64,000 nt of DNA, from the NCBI RefSeq assembly GCF_000189755.2, contig NZ_KI912183.1, positions 498,257 to 562,256 of the forward strand. The letters are read 5' to 3'. The notes under the pieces were generated by a model, which was not told where the DNA came from, searched no databases, and was given only the letters and a program-made list of their open reading frames with translations. Numbering within the stretch: position 1 is the stretch's first letter; every line of letters starts with the position of its first letter. Below, piece after piece: positions 46,238 to 55,312 of this stretch. Position numbers and translations under genes: made by a program. The DNA is from Desulfotomaculum nigrificans DSM 574 (GTDB lineage Bacteria; Bacillota; Desulfotomaculia; Desulfotomaculales; Desulfotomaculaceae).

Positions 46238-47887
46238 ATGGCATACAACATGATTGATTACCAGAAGGAAAGGGAGACATTTAAATGGCAACTCCCAGAG
46301 TACTTTAACTTTGCCTCTGATGTGGTTGATAAATGGGCTGAGAATCCGGACAAGCTGGCTATGATTTGGGTTAATGAACAGGATGAGGAAGTTAGACGCA
46401 CTTTTCGGGATTTTAAAGAGCGTTCCAATCAGCTGGCCAATCTTTTAGTAAGCCAGGGAATCAAGCCTGGTGATGTAATCATATTAATTATGCCCCGTTA
46501 CATAGAGTGGTGGGAGTCATTTTTAGCCTGTCTAAGGGTAGGAGCCATAGTAAGTCCAGGAACTGTGCAACTCACCACCAAGGATTTGGCCTTCCGTATA
46601 AAGGCAGCCAATGCCTCGGCCATCATTGTGGATGAACGTACCGCTAAGAAATTTGATGAACTGACTGAAGGTCTGGAAGCTATTAAATGTAAGGTGCTAG
46701 TGGGTGAGCCAAGAGAGGGCTGGTTACACTATCAGTCAGAGATTAACAAATTCCCTACCGAATTTAATACGGTCAGAACCAGGAGTTCTGATGGAGCCAT
46801 TCTTTTCTTTACCTCCGGTACCACCGGTAACCCTAAAATGACTTTACATACCCATGGTAGTTATCCCTTTGCCCATATTGTAACCGGCAAGTACTGGTTG
46901 GACTTAACTCCGGATGATTTACACTGGAACTTATCCGATACCGGCTGGGGAAAGGCAGCCTGGAGCAGTTTATTTGGTCCTTGGCATATGGGTGCCACCA
47001 TATTTGTACACCATGAAACCCGTTTTAATCCTAAACGCTGTCTTGAGGTATTACAAAGATACCCCATCACCACATTGTGTGGGGCACCAACCAATTACCG
47101 TATGCTGGTCTTAGAAGATCTTTCAAAATACAAGTTTCCTTCTTTAAGGAGTTGTACCGGTGCCGGGGAACCATTAAATCCAGAAGTAATTGCCACCTGG
47201 CGGGAGGCCACCGGCTTAACCATTAGAGATGGTTATGGCCAAACTGAAACAGTTCTGGTCATCGGTAACTTTCCTTGTCTGCCGGTTAAGCCCGGTGCCA
47301 TGGGAAAACCGGCTCCTGGCTTTACCGTTGAGGTGATTGACGAGAAAGGTAACATTTTACCCCCGGGTAAAGAAGGGGATATAGCTATTCAGGTCAAGCC
47401 GGAGCCACCGGTGGGGCTGTTTAAACAATACTGGCAGGAACCGGAGCGGACAGAACGTTGTTTCCGTGGGCAATGGTATCTTACTGGCGACAGGGCGGTA
47501 AAGGATGAGGACGGCTATTTTTGGTTTGTCGGGCGGGCAGATGATGTTATTTTGGCTTCCGGTTATCGTATAGGTCCCTTTGAGGTGGAAAGTGCTCTGA
47601 TTGAACATGATGCGGTGGCGGAATCTGCGGTAGTGGCCAGTCCTGACGAACTAAGAGGGGAAATTGTTAAAGCCTTTGTGGTTTTAGCTGATGGTTATAC
47701 ACCATCACCTCAATTAGTTAAGGAACTGCAGGACCATGTAAAGAAAACAACTGCTCCCTATAAGTATCCCAGGGAAATTGAGTTTGTTGACTATTTACCT
47801 AAAACCGTCAGCGGCAAGATTCGCCGGGCCCAACTACGCGAGATGGAGTGGGCCAAAAAAGGTAAAAATAGGCACATGCTTGGATAA
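46238..47887 (+). CDS. AMP-forming acyl-CoA synthetase (medium-chain type)
   Basis: 549 residues of the ANL superfamily. Phosphate loop LFFTSGTTGNPKMTLHTH, aromatic/adenine motif DGYGQTE, hinge region WYLTGDRAVKDEDGYFWFVGR, and the catalytic Lys in LPKTVSGKIRRAQLRE. Closest in build to medium-chain/MACS-type acyl-CoA ligases, which also includes acetyl- and propionyl-CoA synthetases. The SGKIRR Lys is the site acetylated by AcuA in related enzymes, and acuA is in this window. AGGAGG lies 8 bases before the ATG, and TGGTATAAT (ending 46146) may be the -10. Confidence 0.9.
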   Translation: MAYNMIDYQKERETFKWQLPEYFNFASDVVDKWAENPDKLAMIWVNEQDEEVRRTFRDFKERSNQLANLLVSQGIKPGDVIILIMPRYIEWWESFLACLRVGAIVSPGTVQLTTKDLAFRIKAANASAIIVDERTAKKFDELTEGLEAIKCKVLVGEPREGWLHYQSEINKFPTEFNTVRTRSSDGAILFFTSGTTGNPKMTLHTHGSYPFAHIVTGKYWLDLTPDDLHWNLSDTGWGKAAWSSLFGPWHMGATIFVHHETRFNPKRCLEVLQRYPITTLCGAPTNYRMLVLEDLSKYKFPSLRSCTGAGEPLNPEVIATWREATGLTIRDGYGQTETVLVIGNFPCLPVKPGAMGKPAPGFTVEVIDEKGNILPPGKEGDIAIQVKPEPPVGLFKQYWQEPERTERCFRGQWYLTGDRAVKDEDGYFWFVGRADDVILASGYRIGPFEVESALIEHDAVAESAVVASPDELRGEIVKAFVVLADGYTPSPQLVKELQDHVKKTTAPYKYPREIEFVDYLPKTVSGKIRRAQLREMEWAKKGKNRHMLG

Positions 47888-47889
47888 CA

Positions 47890-47924
47890 AAAAGGCTCTT
47901 ACCTAAAGGTAAGGGCTCTTTTTA
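47890..47924 (+). terminator. Terminator after acyl-CoA synthetase
   Basis: A stem built on CTTACC/GGTAAG with outer G-C and G-U pairs, followed by five Ts. Confidence 0.75.
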
Positions 47925-48159
47925 TAATCTAGTCCTTTAATAAAATGTACATTTGGGCCACATCAAAGCAGTTATTATAAAGTATTTAGAAATTGGGACT
48001 TAAGAACTATAGTAAATGTCACCTGGCTGATATTAATATTGTTAGTAATAAATTAAAATATTAAGATAAAGATTTTATACCTTAAATTTAAAGATTTAAA
48101 TGATATTATATAAATCTATTGCTGTATGAAAGATATTAAGGAAAGGAATGGGGTTTCTT

Positions 48160-48291
48160 ATGAGGAGAGTTTTTATAGCCCTTTTATCTGTAGCTATAGT
48201 GACCTTGGCCATGTGGATTGCACCTAATGTAACATTTAATGCTTCTGCCTTAATGGAAGCGGTAATAAAGAGTGGTAAGGGTCTGCTGTAA
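48160..48291 (+). CDS. 43-residue hydrophobic or exported peptide
   Basis: A short frame starting MRRVFIALLSVAIVTLAMWI, which is a basic end plus one hydrophobic segment as in a signal or anchor peptide, followed by a short polar tail ending KSGKGLL. AAGGAAAGG lies about 12 bases upstream, and a strong terminator (48326-48362) follows. No relatives known to me. Lies in an otherwise empty stretch of about 600 bases. Confidence 0.5.
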   Translation: MRRVFIALLSVAIVTLAMWIAPNVTFNASALMEAVIKSGKGLL

Positions 48292-48325
48292 TTACCTGGC
48301 ATAATCATACTGATATACCTATTTG

Positions 48326-48362
48326 AACGCTTAACCGGCATGGATGGTTAAGCGTTTTTTAT
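48326..48362 (+). terminator. Terminator
   Basis: An 11-bp stem AACGCTTAACC/GGTTAAGCGTT with an 8-base loop, followed by six Ts. It closes the short gene just upstream. Confidence 0.88.
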
Positions 48363-48532
48363 GTTAATTTCCCATTAGAGTAATTTTATTTCAGGCTTTT
48401 ATCTTTTATAATAGATAAGTGATGTTACAAAAAAACACCACTGACCGGTACATGTGATTATTTTTATGGGATAGGTTAAGAAACATAATGTCAGGTATAG
48501 AGATAAAACTTTCATATAAGGGGAAATGTTCT

Positions 48533-48901
48533 ATGCATAAAGATAACATTACTTGTATACAGAGAGCCAGGTTCTTTTTCTACTTTTACGAAAAAAAGGA
48601 ATGGTTACCCGGCGAGGAACCTCCATTGGATAACATTATTAAGGTCAAAAATGTAGAACCCCAAGCAGTCAGGAAGTTGGGCCAATTCTTATCCAACCGC
48701 TTGGAAAGAATCGCCACCATGATGGAAATTTTAACATCAGCCCATGATGATTGGGCCATTACCGGAAAAAAAGATATGATTCTAATGGAAACAGAGACAT
48801 TTGATTTTAATGATGCCCTTAAGATATTGAAGGATCACGGGTTTAATGATGACGAATTCATCTTAAAGGTTGAATACAATCGTAAATGGGGTATATTGTA
48901 A
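48533..48901 (+). CDS. Hypothetical soluble protein
   Basis: 122 residues starting MHKDNITCIQRARFFFYFYE, alpha/beta, with no membrane helix after the start. AAGGGGAAATG lies 8 bases before ATG 48533, while the longer frame from 48488 has no ribosome site. A TATAAT at 48407-48412 may be its -10. The terminator at 48903-48928 closes the unit. No family recognised. Confidence 0.6.
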   Translation: MHKDNITCIQRARFFFYFYEKKEWLPGEEPPLDNIIKVKNVEPQAVRKLGQFLSNRLERIATMMEILTSAHDDWAITGKKDMILMETETFDFNDALKILKDHGFNDDEFILKVEYNRKWGIL

Positions 48902-48902
48902 T

Positions 48903-48928
48903 GAAGCCTGGTTGTCAGGCTTCTTTTA
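48903..48928 (+). terminator. Terminator
   Basis: Stem GAAGCCTG/CAGGCTTC with loop GTTGT and a T run. It lies directly after the hypothetical gene. Confidence 0.8.
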
Positions 48929-49032
48929 TTTAAGGCCCAAAATGGTAAAATTTCATTATTTTGTAATAAACAGTATACAGTTAGTAGTAAATTACCTATA
49001 ATATGTTTAAAACCCTGTTGGAGGGATAATCA

Positions 49033-49683
49033 ATGGGCAGGGGTATCATGATTATTTTTCTCAGTTTCATGTTATTGGGCTGTAGTAATACCCGCATGAC
49101 TTCCTCAGAAGTGAGTGAAGAGATAAAACCCAAGAAATATGATACGCCGGCCATTGAGTTTCTCTATCCCGCCAATTTATTTCCTAAACCGTCGGCCAAC
49201 GGTAATGTTATATTCTGTGCCACCAGTATCGACCCGGATGAGAATATTAATAACCTTACCTATAATGAGTTAAGGGACTTAATTGTTATCAATGTGGTGC
49301 AAAAGCATGCCAACAGGCCAATTAATTCAGAGGAACTTAGAAAGATAGGCATGGAGGATATTAAAGAGTTAGGGCGGGTGGAATTTATTGATACCAAGAC
49401 TTTACTGCAAGATAATATCCCGGTGCTGGAGTTTATTGTTAGCAACCCGCAAACTTCCTTGCATATGAAGCAATACTTTCATGCTAATGAAGGGGAAGAA
49501 TATGTTATCAGCATAAGCACTTCCCGAGAAAACTGGCCATATATCAATTCAACCATTGCCATGTTTGAGAAAAGTATTAAGTTTAAAAGGTCGTCCCAAG
49601 TAAGCCAAACTAAAAATTCCCTGGGTTTGCCGAGACAATACCCAGGGAATTTTGTATTTTATTACTTAACAGCCATCCAGTAG
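49033..49683 (+). CDS. Putative lipoprotein
   Basis: 216 residues. A short basic start and hydrophobic segment lead to the lipobox MLLGCSNTRM (Cys about residue 17), so it should be lipid-anchored to the outer face of the membrane. The mature part is alpha/beta with no known domain (resembles PsbP/DUF-type stress proteins only in general build). GGAGGG lies 7 bases before ATG. The last 25 codons contain a terminator hairpin and overlap the convergent transporter gene by 22 bases, so the natural end may have been shorter. Confidence 0.68.
   Translation: MGRGIMIIFLSFMLLGCSNTRMTSSEVSEEIKPKKYDTPAIEFLYPANLFPKPSANGNVIFCATSIDPDENINNLTYNELRDLIVINVVQKHANRPINSEELRKIGMEDIKELGRVEFIDTKTLLQDNIPVLEFIVSNPQTSLHMKQYFHANEGEEYVISISTSRENWPYINSTIAMFEKSIKFKRSSQVSQTKNSLGLPRQYPGNFVFYYLTAIQ
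49613..49657. terminator. Bidirectional terminator inside the lipoprotein 3' end
   Basis: A perfect 14-bp stem (49613-49626 with 49640-49653), loop of 13 bases, followed by a T-rich tract on both strands. It lies inside the lipoprotein frame and just beyond the stop of the convergent transporter gene. Confidence 0.85.
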
Positions 49684-50996
49684 GAACCGAATACCAGCAC
49701 TGACAGAATATATCCCAGAGGAACGTTAACTAATACGCCGGTAGTAAAGGCAGCAAATGGTCTCCAACCTACTGCGGTAAGTTCTCTAAAGCGAGTTGTC
49801 AAACCAATAGCAAAGAAGCAGAATACGAAGGCCCAGGTCCTTAAAGTTTTCAGAGGAGCAATAACGCTCTTGGAAACTGCTTTAGCAGTGGCCGGATCTA
49901 CAGATGCCATTATAACGGTAACCAGAGCAGAAGCTATAAAGAAACCAATAACAAATTTAGGGAAGCGGTACCAGATTTCTTTGGCATCAGGTTTAGTACC
50001 ATCATCTCTTTTTTCCCACTTGGTAATGGAGATAAGAGCTAAGATGAAGCACCAGATACCAACAAACATATCACGACCTACAACCTTCATCAGGGTAAAG
50101 GTGGCAATGGCCTGCTCGTTAATAGCGGCAGCGGCGGCGATACCGGCGGCATCAGCAAACTCAGAGGTACCAATCCAGGCACCGGCAGGACCAGCAGGGA
50201 TACCAAAGATTTTAATAAAGATAGGTAAAGCATAGATCATTACGATAGCCCAAACAACTACCAGGGAAATGGCTACGGAAACATGATTCTTGTCAGCTTT
50301 AACTGCACCACCAATGGCGATGGATGCAGAAACACCACAGATGGAACCACCAGCTCCCAGTGTAGCTGCAAATCTCTTATCCAGACCAAACAATCTGGTA
50401 CCAGCGAAGTAAATAGTTAAGAAGGTAGTAACAGCAATTACAGTAGCTTGACCGAAGGCCAAGGGACCAGCTTGTACAATTAAGGTAAAGGGCAGAGTAG
50501 CACCCAGTAAAACAATACCTACTTTTACGTAAAATTCAGTTCTTAAAGCGGCTTCCATCCATTTAGGAATGGGCAGGGTATTACTTATAATCATTCCTAA
50601 ACCAAGAGCAACCAGAGGAGCTTCCAGGTTATACTTTTGCGCTACATCCCAAGCCCCAAAGATGGTTACCAGAACACTCATTACGAAAACGAAGGTAAAA
50701 CCAGGAATGAATTCGCTTAATTTATGACCCAAAATTTTAACAGCAATGGAGAAGAGAACTAAGAACACTGCAAAAAGTAATACATAGCCACTAATTTTGT
50801 CTGCAAAGTGGGCGGAAACTTGACTAAAGTGTGACCAGTTAGGAACACTAACGGCCATGGTTTTAATGGAGCTTCCAGATTTCCATAATAAAATAGCAGC
50901 GATTGTAAGACCGAGACCAAGCCATACGGCCCACCAGTCTTCCTTTTTCCAAAGGTCTGACCAACCACCGCTGGGGGTAGTGGCTTTACCAGCCAT
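49662..50996 (-). CDS. YeiH-family putative anion exporter (long form)
   Basis: 444 residues, about 10-11 membrane helices, family signature GAGGSICGVSASIAIGGAV. The family (PF03601, YeiH) is often named putative sulfate exporter, but transport of sulfate is not firmly shown. Compared with the second copy at 55470-56600 it has an N-terminal extension of about 70 residues with one extra helix pair. AAAGGAGG lies 5 bases before ATG. It points away from the sensor operon and shares a 579-bp intergenic region with it. Confidence 0.88.
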   Translation of the reverse strand: MAGKATTPSGGWSDLWKKEDWWAVWLGLGLTIAAILLWKSGSSIKTMAVSVPNWSHFSQVSAHFADKISGYVLLFAVFLVLFSIAVKILGHKLSEFIPGFTFVFVMSVLVTIFGAWDVAQKYNLEAPLVALGLGMIISNTLPIPKWMEAALRTEFYVKVGIVLLGATLPFTLIVQAGPLAFGQATVIAVTTFLTIYFAGTRLFGLDKRFAATLGAGGSICGVSASIAIGGAVKADKNHVSVAISLVVVWAIVMIYALPIFIKIFGIPAGPAGAWIGTSEFADAAGIAAAAAINEQAIATFTLMKVVGRDMFVGIWCFILALISITKWEKRDDGTKPDAKEIWYRFPKFVIGFFIASALVTVIMASVDPATAKAVSKSVIAPLKTLRTWAFVFCFFAIGLTTRFRELTAVGWRPFAAFTTGVLVNVPLGYILSVLVFGSYWMAVK

Positions 50997-51575
50997 GTCA
51001 ATTCCTCCTTTAGTTGAAAATTCTTTGTCAGCGCCGCATACAAACTGCCGGCGTTATTTATATGCAGCACCAGACAATCGCCTTTGGCATAATTTTCACG
51101 TTACCTTTAACTTTTACTTAAAGATAACGAATTGCCCATTTTGATTAAGAATTTTTAGCTTGAGAAATATTTAATTTTTAACAAATATCAAAAAGCCATT
51201 GATCAGCAAAATTTTTTATTTAATTGACAAATTTAATGCAATATAACTGACCGGTTAATTGTAATATGCTTGACAAACATTAAATTAACCCAAAGGTTGT
51301 TTTAACTTGCATGATAATCTGTTCACATAATCCTTAACTAAATCTTAATTTTTTAATGATACCTAGTCAACGTAACGGAAACACTATGAACGTTTTAGGT
51401 ATTCAAGTGAAATATTTTAACCAACACTGTGAACATTTTGTGTCACCTTGTTGGTTATCTTAAATCAGGACGTCTGGCATGATAAAATAGTTACTAGAGG
51501 AAGGAATCTATAAATGTCAAATTTTTGTTTTAAGTGAAAGTGATAAGATTCTGATATTCGAATGGTGGCGAAAAA
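50997..51575. other. 579-bp divergent regulatory region
   Basis: No gene seen. It separates the minus-strand YeiH gene from the plus-strand kinase. It contains two TTGACA boxes on the plus strand (about 51222 and 51273) without good -10 partners, and a pair of imperfect 17-base direct repeats at 51380-51396 and 51423-51439. The size and the repeats suggest a regulated promoter region. Confidence 0.6.
51380..51439 (+). repeat. Tandem operator-like direct repeats
   Basis: AACACTATGAACGTTTT (51380-51396) and AACACTGTGAACATTTT (51423-51439): 15 of 17 positions identical, with a start-to-start distance of 43 bases, about four helical turns. They lie about 140-195 bases ahead of the kinase gene. 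A binding-site pair for the NarL-type regulator of this locus is a fair guess. Confidence 0.5.
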
Positions 51576-53207
51576 ATGATCAGCAAAAACAAACTCAGGC
51601 TAATCTTGATATTACTAGGATTGGTTTTGTTATCGGCCTTATTATTACTTTTTGATTCCTACAATAGTGCCAGGAAGCTTAAAGAATTTGAACAATATTC
51701 TGAGCAAATGTCTGTATATAATAAATTGGCCGATGATATTTTCAATTTAACTGTTAAAGGGGAAGACTATATTTTACATCCTAATCCGCAAAACCTTGAT
51801 GAATTTAGGGAGCTTGGTGCTGCGGTTACCAATCATGAATTAGAATTGTTTAACACCTCAAAGGGCAGTAACAAACAACAGCTTAGTAATCTCATGGAAA
51901 CGACAAAAACCTTCCTTTCTTTCATAGAAAAAGAAGTGGTACCGGTTATTCAGTCCAGGCATTCCAATAACTTAGAATATATTTATTTACAACAAAGAAA
52001 CCAGGAATTCATCCAGAAACTTAGAACCGATGCTAATTTGCTGTCATTGGCTACGCAAAAAGAAGTTAATGAATATTTTCAAACCATTATTATAAAGAAA
52101 AGCTATAAAGCAGCCTTTTTGCTTGTGATCATGTTATTGGCCATGGCCTTATTGTTTCACGAAACATTAAAGTTAATTAAGAAATTATTAATTGAGTACA
52201 GTTACCTGGATAAACTGGCTAAAAGTAGCAAAAGTGCTGTAATCATGGTAGATAAATTCGGTAATTTAAAATACTTCAACAAGGCCGCCCAGGAGTTATT
52301 TAGCCTGGGGGAAGAAGTTCTAACAGGTAAAAATCTTAGTGACATACCGGTGCTTTATCCCCATCTACAAAATGTGACTGAGCCACTTTACGAAGTTATC
52401 ATGCATCAAAAGGAATTACTTAAAAATCCAGTTAACTATTTATTTGTCGGACAGAAATTACAACTTATGGTGGACTACATGCCGGTATTTTGGGACAATC
52501 GGTTGTTGGGTGCGCTACTGACAGCTAACAGGGTGGAAGCGCATAAGGATAAGTATATTTTGCTAGATACCTTGGAAACTGAAAGAAAAAGGATTTCTAT
52601 TGAAATTCATGACTGGATAGGCAGGTACATGTCCACCATTATCCACTCATTAGATTATATTTTGCGACAACATGATATCGTGCATGGGGAATTGAGGGAT
52701 AACCTGTTAGCTTTACGAGCCCATTGCCAGAACTCCGCCATTGAGATGAGAGGAATCATGAATGATATTCACCCATATTTAATTGACAAAGTGGGACTCA
52801 TCTCGGCCCTGGAATCCTATATTGTTACCTTCGAGAAACTTAATAATATCAAGGTTTATATTTTTTACCAAGACAGATCCTTAAAAATTAAAAAGAAGGA
52901 TGAAATTATCTTATACCGGATTATTCAAGAGGCCCTGAGTAATGTAGTAAAACATTCTAAAGCTACCGAGGTGGATGTTCACTTTACGGTTTCCCATGAT
53001 ATCTTAAGGATAGAAATAGAAGATAACGGGGGCTTTAGTGGTGAATTTGCCGCCGGTAAAGGATTATGGGGCATGAAAGAACGAGCCAAGTTAATTGGCG
53101 GGGACATTAGTATTGATCAAAGTGAGTCAGGCTTTTGCGTTATTATTAACGTTCCTTTAATATCTGGGGGTCAGCCTAATGGAAAAGATAAAAGTGATGT
53201 TAATTGA
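51576..53207 (+). CDS. NarX/LiaS-type sensor histidine kinase with PAS domain
   Basis: 543 residues: membrane helix 1 (about 7-26), outer helical sensor (27-175), helix 2 (about 178-197), PAS domain (about 213-320), HisKA_3 dimerisation domain with phospho-His 345 in ISIEIHDWIGR, and a HATPase_c domain ending near GKGLWGMKERAKLIGGDISI. This is the NarL-type kinase class. It overlaps the next gene by 29 bases. The outer domain is a 4-helix-bundle-like part with no recognised ligand motif. Confidence 0.9.
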   Translation: MISKNKLRLILILLGLVLLSALLLLFDSYNSARKLKEFEQYSEQMSVYNKLADDIFNLTVKGEDYILHPNPQNLDEFRELGAAVTNHELELFNTSKGSNKQQLSNLMETTKTFLSFIEKEVVPVIQSRHSNNLEYIYLQQRNQEFIQKLRTDANLLSLATQKEVNEYFQTIIIKKSYKAAFLLVIMLLAMALLFHETLKLIKKLLIEYSYLDKLAKSSKSAVIMVDKFGNLKYFNKAAQELFSLGEEVLTGKNLSDIPVLYPHLQNVTEPLYEVIMHQKELLKNPVNYLFVGQKLQLMVDYMPVFWDNRLLGALLTANRVEAHKDKYILLDTLETERKRISIEIHDWIGRYMSTIIHSLDYILRQHDIVHGELRDNLLALRAHCQNSAIEMRGIMNDIHPYLIDKVGLISALESYIVTFEKLNNIKVYIFYQDRSLKIKKKDEIILYRIIQEALSNVVKHSKATEVDVHFTVSHDILRIEIEDNGGFSGEFAAGKGLWGMKERAKLIGGDISIDQSESGFCVIINVPLISGGQPNGKDKSDVN

Positions 53208-53793
53208 AGATCATAATGTATTTCGTGAGGGTTTAAAAAAACTTATTGACCTGGAAGACAACATGTCCGTGGTGGCTGAAGCCGGATCTTGCCAGGAAGC
53301 ATTGGAAAATGTTAATCAGGACATTGATGTAATTCTTTTGGACATTGGTTTACCTGACGGTGATGGTCTAGAGTTGTGTGAAAAAATCAGGGCTAAATAT
53401 CCCAAGATAAAACACGTTGCCCTCACTACCTATGATGATGCCATATTTATTAAAAAGGCCATGGAATGTGGGGTGAAAGGCTTTGTTCCCAAATATGCCT
53501 TTTTTGATGAAATTAGAGCAGCCATATTGATGACCAGTAAAGGTGGAACCTATTTATACCCTGGATTAAATACAGATATATTGTTTAATCTTTCCGACCC
53601 GGGGTTATCCGATATAGAGTTAAAAATTTTGCAAATGCTGGCCAGTGGTCAAAGTCAAAAGGATATTGCCACTAATTTATTTATTAGCCTCTCCACCTTT
53701 CGGCGCAGACTTAAGACTATTTTTTCCAAACTGAAGGTTAATACTGTGGAGGAAGCCTTAACTGTTGCCACTAAAAAGGGACTGATTAAATAA
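53179..53793 (+). CDS. NarL/FixJ-family response regulator
   Basis: 204 residues. The receiver has MLIEDHNVFREG, the phospho-Asp in DVILLDIGLPDGDG, and Lys in FVPKYAFFDE. The C-terminal LuxR-type HTH is LSDIELKILQMLASGQSQKD followed by STFRRRLKTIFSKL. It starts inside the kinase gene (29-base overlap) and ends 2 bases before the PAS sensor gene. It likely controls the flanking YeiH genes, perhaps through the direct repeats in the 51.4 kb region. Confidence 0.93.
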   Translation: MEKIKVMLIEDHNVFREGLKKLIDLEDNMSVVAEAGSCQEALENVNQDIDVILLDIGLPDGDGLELCEKIRAKYPKIKHVALTTYDDAIFIKKAMECGVKGFVPKYAFFDEIRAAILMTSKGGTYLYPGLNTDILFNLSDPGLSDIELKILQMLASGQSQKDIATNLFISLSTFRRRLKTIFSKLKVNTVEEALTVATKKGLIK

Positions 53794-53795
53794 CT

Positions 53796-55274
53796 ATGAA
53801 AGTATTGCTTGAAGCTAAAAACATCCTTTCAATGGTAGTCATCGTATTTTTGCTAAGCATTATCACTTTATTTGGGATTATGCAGTTCAGGTTTTTTACC
53901 GGGATATTAGACAGCTATGAGAACGATATGCAACAGGCGGTCGTTAACAAAACAACGTTTTTCTTAAACGATTTAACTGCTATATCAGAAAACGCTGCCA
54001 AACGAATAGTGTCCCAGGAACAGGAAACCAGGTCAATTCTAAAGCTCATCTCAACCTACGATTACCGTATTGTCAATGTTTATTTACTGGATGCTAAAGG
54101 AAACCTGCAGGATGCCTTGGTTAATAAACCTGAAGACAGCGAAAATATCTCCTGGTTGGGCCGACCCACTCAATTATCAGTTTCCCCGGTACATGTAGAT
54201 CAGGCTACTCATCTTAACATTGTAAGCTTTGGCCGACCGTTGCATTATAAAGATGGCAGTCAAGGTTGGTTAGTTCTGGATTTTAGTATTGACCAGTTTC
54301 AAAAGGAAATAATGCAGGAATTTGCCGGCGAAAACTTTAAAGTTGCACTTTTTGATAACCAAGGTCACCCGATAATTTGGCCCTTTGATCAGACTAAATT
54401 AGCTGTTTTTCGCTCCCAACCAACGAAGTTTTATGATCACCAGAGCCAGTTTGATGTGAGGAAAAATGAAGTTGGAACTGCTAAATGGCAACTATACTTT
54501 TTTCTAAAGGAAACCAATTTTGAAACTTTCCGGGCTATTGCAGTTATTATTTTAGTATTTGTGTTATATATTTGCCTTTACCAAATGCTGGTGGAATTCT
54601 GGGGGGTCAACAGCGCCAAAACCTACTTTGAAAACATAGACTTTGCCATATTTAATCAAATTAACGAAGGAGTAATATTGTCTAATAATGCCGGCCGTAT
54701 TATTTTTGCCAATAAAGCAGCCCAGGAGATTTTTGTCGAACGGAAAAATAGTTTAAGAAATGTAAAGCTAAAAGAAATTTTGGGACACATTGATGAGAAC
54801 CAGCACCTGATTGATAAGTCTAAAACATTTACACTTAAAGTATCAGATCGATTATTGGAGGCTATTCATTCACCGATTATTAAACAACGTAAGAAACTAG
54901 GATCACTTACTGTGATCAGGCCCAATGTAAAAGAAGAGAAAACCTACAGAAATGTGCTGAGCCGGCTAGTGGAGACCATTCCGGAAGGGGTGGTTTATGT
55001 TGACAAAAACTTTGAGGTAGTGGCGGCCAATTTAATGGCTAAACTTTATCTGGGTAATATAGAGACGGGGACTAATATTTACAGTGTTGACCCGGGTCTG
55101 GCGGCCGAAATCAACAATCATATCGGATCTCGATCGGTGATTAGAACAGGATTATCCAACTATGATCTTCCCTGTGAGATAGCACCAGTATACGATGATG
55201 ACGGGGTGTATGCCGGTACCCTGGTAGTATTGCTAACTGCTTTGCATGATAATAATCCAGCCTGCCCAAGCTAA
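53796..55274 (+). CDS. Membrane sensor with outer Cache-like domain and two PAS domains, no kinase
   Basis: 492 residues: membrane helix 1 (about 10-32), a large outer domain (33-244) with dCache-like order (IVNVYLLDAKGNLQDALV, then LHYKDGSQGWLVLDFS and ALFDNQGHPI), and helix 2 (247-267). Two cytoplasmic PAS domains follow (about 283-375 and 388-485). There the protein ends: no kinase, GGDEF, HTH or methyl-accepting domain. It must signal by contacting a partner, probably the kinase of the same operon. It starts 2 bases after the regulator gene. Confidence 0.85.
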   Translation: MKVLLEAKNILSMVVIVFLLSIITLFGIMQFRFFTGILDSYENDMQQAVVNKTTFFLNDLTAISENAAKRIVSQEQETRSILKLISTYDYRIVNVYLLDAKGNLQDALVNKPEDSENISWLGRPTQLSVSPVHVDQATHLNIVSFGRPLHYKDGSQGWLVLDFSIDQFQKEIMQEFAGENFKVALFDNQGHPIIWPFDQTKLAVFRSQPTKFYDHQSQFDVRKNEVGTAKWQLYFFLKETNFETFRAIAVIILVFVLYICLYQMLVEFWGVNSAKTYFENIDFAIFNQINEGVILSNNAGRIIFANKAAQEIFVERKNSLRNVKLKEILGHIDENQHLIDKSKTFTLKVSDRLLEAIHSPIIKQRKKLGSLTVIRPNVKEEKTYRNVLSRLVETIPEGVVYVDKNFEVVAANLMAKLYLGNIETGTNIYSVDPGLAAEINNHIGSRSVIRTGLSNYDLPCEIAPVYDDDGVYAGTLVVLLTALHDNNPACPS

Positions 55275-55296
55275 AAAGGGCAGGCTTATTGTTTGT
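55259..55296 (+). terminator. Terminator over the PAS-sensor stop
   Basis: A perfect 9-bp stem AGCCTGCCC/GGGCAGGCT with a 10-base loop that contains the TAA stop codon, followed by a T-rich tract. Confidence 0.8.
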
Positions 55297-55312
55297 TTAA
55301 AGGGTATAAAAG

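Noticed and set aside
51213-51290. Plus-strand TTGACA boxes as promoters of the kinase operon
   Set aside because: No TATAAT-like hexamer at 16-18 bases from either box, and both lie 290-350 bases ahead of the gene.
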